Shown here one piece after another: positions 31,199 through 36,211 of a stretch of 36,211 bases of DNA. A program made the translations under genes and the position numbers. The stretch lies in NCBI GenBank assembly GCA_900544395.1, contig UQVC01000024.1, positions 1-36,211 of the forward strand. The letters run 5' to 3'. Source of the DNA: an uncultured Ruminococcus sp. (lineage in GTDB: Bacteria > Bacillota > Clostridia > Lachnospirales > Lachnospiraceae). The notes beneath the pieces were generated by a model. That model made no database searches and was not told the origin of the DNA. It was given only the letters and a program-made list of their open reading frames with translations. Positions within the stretch are counted from its first letter, which is position 1. Each line of letters starts with the position of its first letter.

Positions 31199-33895
31199 TT
31201 ATGATTTTTTCTTGAGTTTGATCTTAATGGCACGTTTGGCAGCATAAGGAAGGATTCCCTTCAGTTTGTCTTCCGCAGTGCGCATCCGGCTTGCTTCCGG
31301 AAGATCCCGGCTTAAATGAATGGCATCAAATTCACATTTTGTGGTACAAAGTCCACAACCGATGCATTTGTTTTCATCCACAATGGAAGCGCCGCATCCG
31401 AGACAGCGGCCGGCTTCTGTTTTTACCTGGTCTTCGGTCAGGGAAGAACGAAGATCCCGGAAGGTTTCTTTGGCAATTCCGGCTTTTTTGCCTGGAATCT
31501 GTCGTTTTGCAGTGTCAAACTCTTCCAGTTCAATGTTCTCTTTGTCCAGTTCTACAAACTGACGAAGATCGCGTCCCAGTGTCAGAGAGTGGCCTTTATG
31601 TACAAAGCGATGGATGGATACACAGCCCTGTTTTCCGGCAGCAATCGCATCAATGGCGAATTTTGGTCCGGTAAAGACATCGCCTCCTACAAAAATATCA
31701 GGTTCTGCAGTCTGGTAGGTCACAGGATCTGCCTGTGCGGTCTGGTTTGGACGAAGTTCCACTTTTGTGTCTTTGAGAAGATCTCCCCAAAGAATCGTCT
31801 GTCCGATGGAGAGCAGCACATGTTCACATTCCACGGTGATGCAGGCATTTTCATCATAGACCGGAGCGAACCGGTGATTTTCATCGAATACAGACACACA
31901 TTTTTTGAATACCACACCAGTTACGCTGCCGTTTTCTGTCAGGATTTCTTTTGGCCCCCATCCGCACTGAATCTGGATGTCTTCTTCCCGTGCTTCTTCC
32001 ACCTCGTCTTTGGCAGCAGGCATCTCTGCTTCCGATTCCAGACAATACATGGAAACCAGATCACTTCCGGCACGAAGAGCAGTTCTTGCTACATCTATGG
32101 CAACATTTCCCCCTCCGATCACAACCGTGCGTCCGCTTAGATGAATGGAATCTTCGTGTAAGTTTGCTTCTCGAAGGAAGTCTACACCGGTTGTCACTCC
32201 TTTGGCGTCTTCTCCCGGAATACCAGTTTTTCGGCCTCCCTGAGCGCCAATCGCAACATAGAATGCTTGATAGCCCTGTGCACGAAGCTGTGGGATGGTG
32301 AGATCTTTTCCAACTTCTACGCCGCAGCAAAATTCGATTCCCATTTGTTTTAAAATATCGATTTCTGCTTCGATCACAGATTTTTCCAGACGGAATGAAG
32401 GGATTCCGTTCATCAGCATACCGCCCGGGCGGGATTCTTTCTCAAAAATCGTAACCGGATATCCTTTGGTGCGCAGATAATAAGCAGCAGACATTCCGGC
32501 AGGTCCTGCGCCGATGACTGCAATTTTCTGTGTAAACTGTTTTCCTTCGTGATTCTCACAAATTGGGACAAACCGGGTTTCTTCTTTTAATTCCTGTTCC
32601 GCGATAAAACGTTTGATCTCATCAATGGCAACCGCCTGATCAATAGTTGCCCGGGTGCACGCATCTTCACAGCGGCGGTTACAGATCGCACCGCAGACTG
32701 CAGGGAATGGATTTTCTGTTTTGATCAGCTTCAGTGCATCCAGATAACGGCCTTCTGCAGCCATTTTGATGTAGCCCTGTACCGGAAGATGAGCAGGACA
32801 GGCTGTTTTACATGGCGAAGTACCGGTGTCATAACAGTTGATTTTTGCATGATCCCGATAGTCTGGATCCCATTTGTCCGGTCCCCATTTTTCGGTATCG
32901 GGAAGGAGCGCTTTCGGATAGCTGATCTCACCCTGTTTTGTACACAATTTCTGACCAAGCTTTGCAGCGCCTACCGGGCAGACTTCTACGCACTGTCCGC
33001 AGGCTACACATTTGCTGGCTTCTACATGGGCGCGATACGCAGAGCGGGACATGTTCGGCGTGTTGAATAACTGTGAGGTACGCAGAGCGTTGCAGACACC
33101 CGGCGCACAGTTACAGATTGCAAAAATCTTGTCTTCTCCGTCAATGTTTGTGATCTGATGGACAAATCCGTTTCGTTCGGCACGCTCCAGGATCTCCAGA
33201 ACTTCTTCCTGAGATACATAGCGTCCCTTTCCGGTTTCCACCAGATAATCGGCCATATCCCCGACACCGATGCACAGATCTCCTTCGATCTCACCGCATC
33301 CTTCGCCGCGTACACGCTGCTGGCGGCGGCAGGAACAGGCTCCGACTGCATATTTATCCTGGTATTTTTTCAGCCAGTGGGAAATATGTTCCACGCTTGC
33401 GGATTCCTGTTTTGCCGGAATTGCTTTTTCTACAGGAATGACATGCATTCCGATTCCGGATCCTCCGGGCGGTACCATAGGGGTGACCTTTTCCAGAGGG
33501 AGGCGTGACATATTTTCAAAGAAATCAGCCAGAATGGGGTGCTCCTCCACCTGTTTGTCATTCATCATCATAAATTCGGCGCAGCCTGGTACAAACATCG
33601 GCAGGATATATTGTTTGTGTCGGTCTGCATTTTCCCAATTATACTCGATCATTCCAATGACAGCCATCTCATCCAGTAATTGTTGCACGCGTTTCGGATC
33701 TTTTCCGGATTTTTTGGCGATTTGTTCCAGAGTCATTGGTTTTCGGACCTTCATCGAAAGACAGACTTCAGCCATTTCATCCGTCAGAACCTCCGCCAAC
33801 CCCCAGTATTCGGGATCATCCACTGTGACTTTGACTCCCACACGGTCTGTGATCATCTGTCCCAGCTTCAGGATCAGTTTTCGTTCTTCTTTCAT
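31199..33895 (-). CDS. Large Fe-S/FAD oxidoreductase with GltD-like module
   Basis: This 898-residue protein joins several modules. An N-terminal winged-helix-like segment (about residues 30-100; PMTLEQIAKKSGKDPKRVQQ) is followed by a Cys-rich region (ACSCRRQQRV, then CNCAPGVCN), a 4Fe-4S motif CVACGQCVEVCPVGA near residue 300, and a glutamate synthase small-subunit-like portion: Cys cluster CKTACPAHLPVQGY and CGAICNRRCEDAC, FAD motif GAGPAGMSAAYYL and NAD(P) motif GGGNVAIDVARTAL. A C-terminal ferredoxin, CIGCGLCTTKCEFDAIHL, closes it. It should pass electrons between NAD(P)H and ferredoxin or a partner. An ATG at 33922 lies inside hypB; the ATG at 33895 follows AAAAGGAG by seven bases and was chosen. 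The HypA/HypB context suggests it serves a nickel enzyme. Confidence 0.85.
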   Translation of the reverse strand: MKEERKLILKLGQMITDRVGVKVTVDDPEYWGLAEVLTDEMAEVCLSMKVRKPMTLEQIAKKSGKDPKRVQQLLDEMAVIGMIEYNWENADRHKQYILPMFVPGCAEFMMMNDKQVEEHPILADFFENMSRLPLEKVTPMVPPGGSGIGMHVIPVEKAIPAKQESASVEHISHWLKKYQDKYAVGACSCRRQQRVRGEGCGEIEGDLCIGVGDMADYLVETGKGRYVSQEEVLEILERAERNGFVHQITNIDGEDKIFAICNCAPGVCNALRTSQLFNTPNMSRSAYRAHVEASKCVACGQCVEVCPVGAAKLGQKLCTKQGEISYPKALLPDTEKWGPDKWDPDYRDHAKINCYDTGTSPCKTACPAHLPVQGYIKMAAEGRYLDALKLIKTENPFPAVCGAICNRRCEDACTRATIDQAVAIDEIKRFIAEQELKEETRFVPICENHEGKQFTQKIAVIGAGPAGMSAAYYLRTKGYPVTIFEKESRPGGMLMNGIPSFRLEKSVIEAEIDILKQMGIEFCCGVEVGKDLTIPQLRAQGYQAFYVAIGAQGGRKTGIPGEDAKGVTTGVDFLREANLHEDSIHLSGRTVVIGGGNVAIDVARTALRAGSDLVSMYCLESEAEMPAAKDEVEEAREEDIQIQCGWGPKEILTENGSVTGVVFKKCVSVFDENHRFAPVYDENACITVECEHVLLSIGQTILWGDLLKDTKVELRPNQTAQADPVTYQTAEPDIFVGGDVFTGPKFAIDAIAAGKQGCVSIHRFVHKGHSLTLGRDLRQFVELDKENIELEEFDTAKRQIPGKKAGIAKETFRDLRSSLTEDQVKTEAGRCLGCGASIVDENKCIGCGLCTTKCEFDAIHLSRDLPEASRMRTAEDKLKGILPYAAKRAIKIKLKKKS

Positions 33896-33899
33896 TTCT

Positions 33900-34577
33900 T
33901 TACTCCTTTTCCTTTGTTTCATTCCAGGATCGGGTTTCTTCTTTCAGCCATGCGATCCATTCATCCATGCCCTCTCCGGTGCGGGCAGAGATGGGGATGA
34001 TCTTCATGTTCGGATTCAGTTTCCAGACTCGTTCTTTGCATGCCTCCAGATCAAAGTCAAAGTAAGGAAGTACATCGATTTTATTGATCAGAAGACACTG
34101 GCAGACCTGGAACATCAGCGGGTATTTCAGCGGTTTGTCATCTCCTTCCGGAACACTTAAGATCATGGCATTTTTTACAGCCCCGGTGTCAAATTCAGCA
34201 GGGCAGACCAGATTGCCCACATTTTCTAAAATGGCCAGATCTACATCTGAGGTGTCGAGTTCCGAGAGTCCTTGTCTGGTCATGTCTGCATCCAGATGGC
34301 ACATTCCCCCGGTGTGCAGCTGAATGACTTTGGCTCCGGTTGCATGGATGGTTTCAGCATCTACGGCGCTGTCGATATCGGCTTCCATAACGCCGATGCG
34401 AAATTCATCCTTGAGAGCCGCAATTGTTTTGGTGAGGGTGGTAGTTTTGCCGGCGCCCGGGGAAGACATCAGGTTTAAAAGAAATGTGTGATCGTTCTTT
34501 AATTCCGTACGAACCTGATCTGCTTCCATGTCATTGTCGGCAAAAACACGCTGTTTGATTTCGTAAACTTTGTACAT
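33900..34577 (-). CDS. hypB: HypB nickel-binding GTPase
   Basis: This 225-residue GTPase drives nickel delivery with HypA. Visible motifs are the P-loop SSPGAGKTT (residues 38-46), the metal and dimer region TGGMCHLDADM, ENVGNLVCPAEFDTG, and the guanine-specificity NKID. There is no His-rich N-terminal nickel store, as expected for the shorter form. GGGAGA lies about six bases before ATG. It leads the minus-strand operon with a near-consensus promoter; its stop codon is within the ribosome site of the oxidoreductase, suggesting coupled translation. Confidence 0.94.
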   Translation of the reverse strand: MYKVYEIKQRVFADNDMEADQVRTELKNDHTFLLNLMSSPGAGKTTTLTKTIAALKDEFRIGVMEADIDSAVDAETIHATGAKVIQLHTGGMCHLDADMTRQGLSELDTSDVDLAILENVGNLVCPAEFDTGAVKNAMILSVPEGDDKPLKYPLMFQVCQCLLINKIDVLPYFDFDLEACKERVWKLNPNMKIIPISARTGEGMDEWIAWLKEETRSWNETKEKE

Positions 34578-34618
34578 AACATTCTCCCGTCCTTTGTTTA
34601 TTAAAAAAGTATAAATAA

Positions 34619-34647
34619 AGTGTAAAACAGAAATAAAAGAAAGTCAA
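34619..34647 (-). promoter_or_regulatory. Promoter of the hypB operon
   Basis: On the minus strand TTGACT (34642-34647), 17 bases, TACACT (34619-34624). The rest of the 34578-34749 gap is very A/T-rich; no riboswitch or further gene was recognised in it. Confidence 0.7.
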
Positions 34648-34749
34648 ATAGTTTTTAGACATAATGTATAAAAAATAAAAATAAAAAGGTAAAAAATAAG
34701 ACAAATAAGACATACTATAGACAAAGTGTTGATTAAATAATATATAAAA

Positions 34750-34789
34750 AGAGCCAAAGCTTACGCAGAAGTGCGTTTGCTTTGGCTCT
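34750..34789 (-). terminator. Terminator of pckA
   Basis: AGAGCCAAAGC (34750-34760) pairs with GCTTTGGCTCT (34779-34789), with an inner ACGC/GCGT stem. On the minus strand the hairpin is followed by TTTTATATA. It lies about 20 bases after the pckA stop. Confidence 0.9.
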
Positions 34790-34808
34790 GATTTGGTAAA
34801 TGTTCAGA

Positions 34809-36211
34809 TTACAGTTCCGGACCAGCAGAAACTAATGCTTTTCCAGCTTCATTTCCTTCGTATTTTGCAAAGTTCTTCACAAATCTCTCTGCAAGATCTT
34901 TTGCTTTTGTTTCCCACTCAGCAGCATCTGCATATGTGTCGCGTGGGTCAAGGATATTTGTATCTACACCTGGAAGCTCTGTTGGAACTTCAAAGTTGAA
35001 GAATGGAATCTTCTTAGTCGGTGCATTTGCGATATCTCCGTTCAGGATTGCATCGATGATACCACGAGTATCTTTGATAGAGATACGTTTTCCTGTTCCG
35101 TTCCATCCTGTGTTAACCAGGTATGCTTTTGCTCCGTTTGCTTCCATCTTCTTAACAAGCTCTTCTGCATATTTTGTAGGATGCAGCTCTAAGAATGCCT
35201 GTCCGAAGCAAGCAGAGAATGTTGGTGTAGGCTCTGTGATTCCACGTTCTGTACCAGCAAGTTTTGCTGTGAATCCAGACAGGAAGTAGTATTCAGCCTG
35301 CTCTGGTGTCAGAACAGATACCGGAGGAAGTACTCCGAATGCGTCTGCAGACAGGAAGATTACGTTCTTAGCTGCCGGTGCAGAAGAAACCGGACGTACA
35401 ATGTTGTCGATGTGGTTGATCGGGTAAGATACACGAGTGTTTTCTGTTACGCTCTTGTCATCAAAGTCGATCTTTCCTTCTGCATCCAGAGTTACGTTCT
35501 CAAGAAGAGCGTCACGTCTGATCGCATTGTAGATGTCTGGCTCAGACTCTTTGTCAAGGTTGATAACTTTTGCGTAGCATCCGCCTTCAAAGTTGAATAC
35601 TCCGTTGTCATCCCATCCGTGCTCGTCATCACCGATGAGGAGACGTTTTGGATCTGTAGACAGTGTTGTCTTACCTGTTCCTGAAAGACCGAAGAAGAGT
35701 GCTGTGTTCTCTCCATTCATGTCTGTGTTTGCAGAACAGTGCATAGAAGCGATACCTTTGAGTGGCAGGTAGTAGTTCATCATAGAGAACATACCTTTTT
35801 TCATCTCTCCGCCGTACCATGTGTTTACGATAACCTGCTCGCGGCTTGTGATGTTGAACATAACAGCTGTCTCAGAGTTAAGTCCCAGCTCTTTGTAGTT
35901 CTCAACTTTTGCTTTGGAAGCATTGTAAACAACGAAATCTGGTTCGAAGTCTTTCAATTCTTCTTCTGTAGGCTGGATGAACATGTTTGTAACAAAGTGA
36001 GCCTGCCAAGCAACCTCAACGATGAAACGGATTGCCATACGAGTATCTTTGTTAGCTCCGCAGAATGCATCTACCACGAACAGTCTCTTATTAGAGAGTT
36101 CTTTCAGTGCGATGTCTTTTACTGTAGACCATGCTTCTTCAGAAGCTGGGTGGTTGTCATTCTTATATTCATCAGAAGTCCACCATACAGTATCTTTAGA
36201 ATTTTCATCCA
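34809..36211 (-). CDS. pckA: Phosphoenolpyruvate carboxykinase (ATP), N-terminus cut by window
   Basis: This is the C-terminal roughly 466 residues of ATP-dependent PEP carboxykinase, which interconverts oxaloacetate plus ATP with PEP, CO2 and ADP; in fermenting gut anaerobes it often runs toward oxaloacetate. The phosphate-binding loop GLSGTGKTTLS and the metal-binding LLIGDDEHGW are both present, as is NTGWNGTGKRISI. Full-length enzymes have about 530-540 residues, so some 65-70 N-terminal residues lie beyond the window; an internal Met at 36077 is not the start. Strong, biased codon use suggests high expression. A clear terminator follows. Confidence 0.95.
   Translation of the reverse strand, partial: DENSKDTVWWTSDEYKNDNHPASEEAWSTVKDIALKELSNKRLFVVDAFCGANKDTRMAIRFIVEVAWQAHFVTNMFIQPTEEELKDFEPDFVVYNASKAKVENYKELGLNSETAVMFNITSREQVIVNTWYGGEMKKGMFSMMNYYLPLKGIASMHCSANTDMNGENTALFFGLSGTGKTTLSTDPKRLLIGDDEHGWDDNGVFNFEGGCYAKVINLDKESEPDIYNAIRRDALLENVTLDAEGKIDFDDKSVTENTRVSYPINHIDNIVRPVSSAPAAKNVIFLSADAFGVLPPVSVLTPEQAEYYFLSGFTAKLAGTERGITEPTPTFSACFGQAFLELHPTKYAEELVKKMEANGAKAYLVNTGWNGTGKRISIKDTRGIIDAILNGDIANAPTKKIPFFNFEVPTELPGVDTNILDPRDTYADAAEWETKAKDLAERFVKNFAKYEGNEAGKALVSAGPEL

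Noticed and set aside
33270..34160. 296-residue plus-strand frame opposite the oxidoreductase and hypB
   Set aside because: A shadow of two clear minus-strand genes; Ser/Phe/Cys-rich with no domain.
29770..34577. NiFe hydrogenase operon
   Set aside because: Only hypA and hypB are present; no large or small subunit motifs were found in the oxidoreductase or membrane protein.
1..36211. CRISPR arrays, tRNA genes, insertion sequences or phage genes
   Set aside because: No regularly spaced repeats, cloverleaf sequences, transposase frames or long terminal repeats were seen.

Overview
The window looks like chromosome from a gut Lachnospiraceae bacterium, close to Mediterraneibacter (Ruminococcus) gnavus or Dorea. 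This rests on a decarboxylase that matches, from memory, the characterised R. gnavus tryptophan decarboxylase almost residue for residue, a BioY gene with a Firmicutes-type BirA operator, ATP-type PEP carboxykinase, and strong AGGAGG-like ribosome sites throughout. Family names were assigned by reading the proteins; no search was run.

Layout. (1) 195-8197: a four-gene, translationally coupled operon encoding an SMC/condensin-like plasmid-defence system, Wadjet JetABCD of the DUF2397/DUF2398/TIGR02680/DUF2399 kind (type III in my recollection), followed 26 bp later by a SEC-C zinc-motif protein (8224-9456). (2) 9575-19355: a glycoside-catabolism island. It has an AraC regulator fused to a GH39-like domain, a GPH sugar transporter, the alpha and beta subunits of a C-glycoside deglycosidase-like enzyme, then a second operon with a TIM-barrel isomerase and two Gfo/Idh/MocA oxidoreductases, and a convergent second AraC regulator. 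The two operons are preceded by the same inverted repeat (TGTGCAACA-N13-TGTTGCACA), so they are probably one regulon. The expected chemistry is uptake of a plant C-glycoside, oxidation of the sugar at C3, C-C cleavage to release the aglycone, and processing of the keto-sugar. (3) 19511-21431: a 63-residue peptide gene and an asparagine-synthetase-like protein that natively lacks the glutaminase nucleophile region. (4) 21492-27293: tryptophan decarboxylase, a divergent LysR regulator, two U32-peptidase-like proteins and an ArAE-type membrane protein.

(5) 27460-29723: biotin transporter BioY under a BirA operator, a ferritin-like DUF2383-type protein, and an XRE regulator with a helical-repeat C-terminus. 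(6) 29770-34577, minus strand: hypB, a large Fe-S/FAD oxidoreductase, hypA and a multi-pass membrane protein (probably DUF5692), as one operon with no hydrogenase structural gene in view. (7) 34809 to the window end: pckA, minus strand, cut at its N-terminus by the edge.

No tRNA, rRNA, CRISPR array or insertion sequence was seen. The most promising material is the C-glycoside island with its shared operator and unusual GH39-fused regulator, the SEC-C companion of the Wadjet operon, the glutaminase-less synthetase beside a small peptide gene, and the HypA/HypB operon without a hydrogenase.
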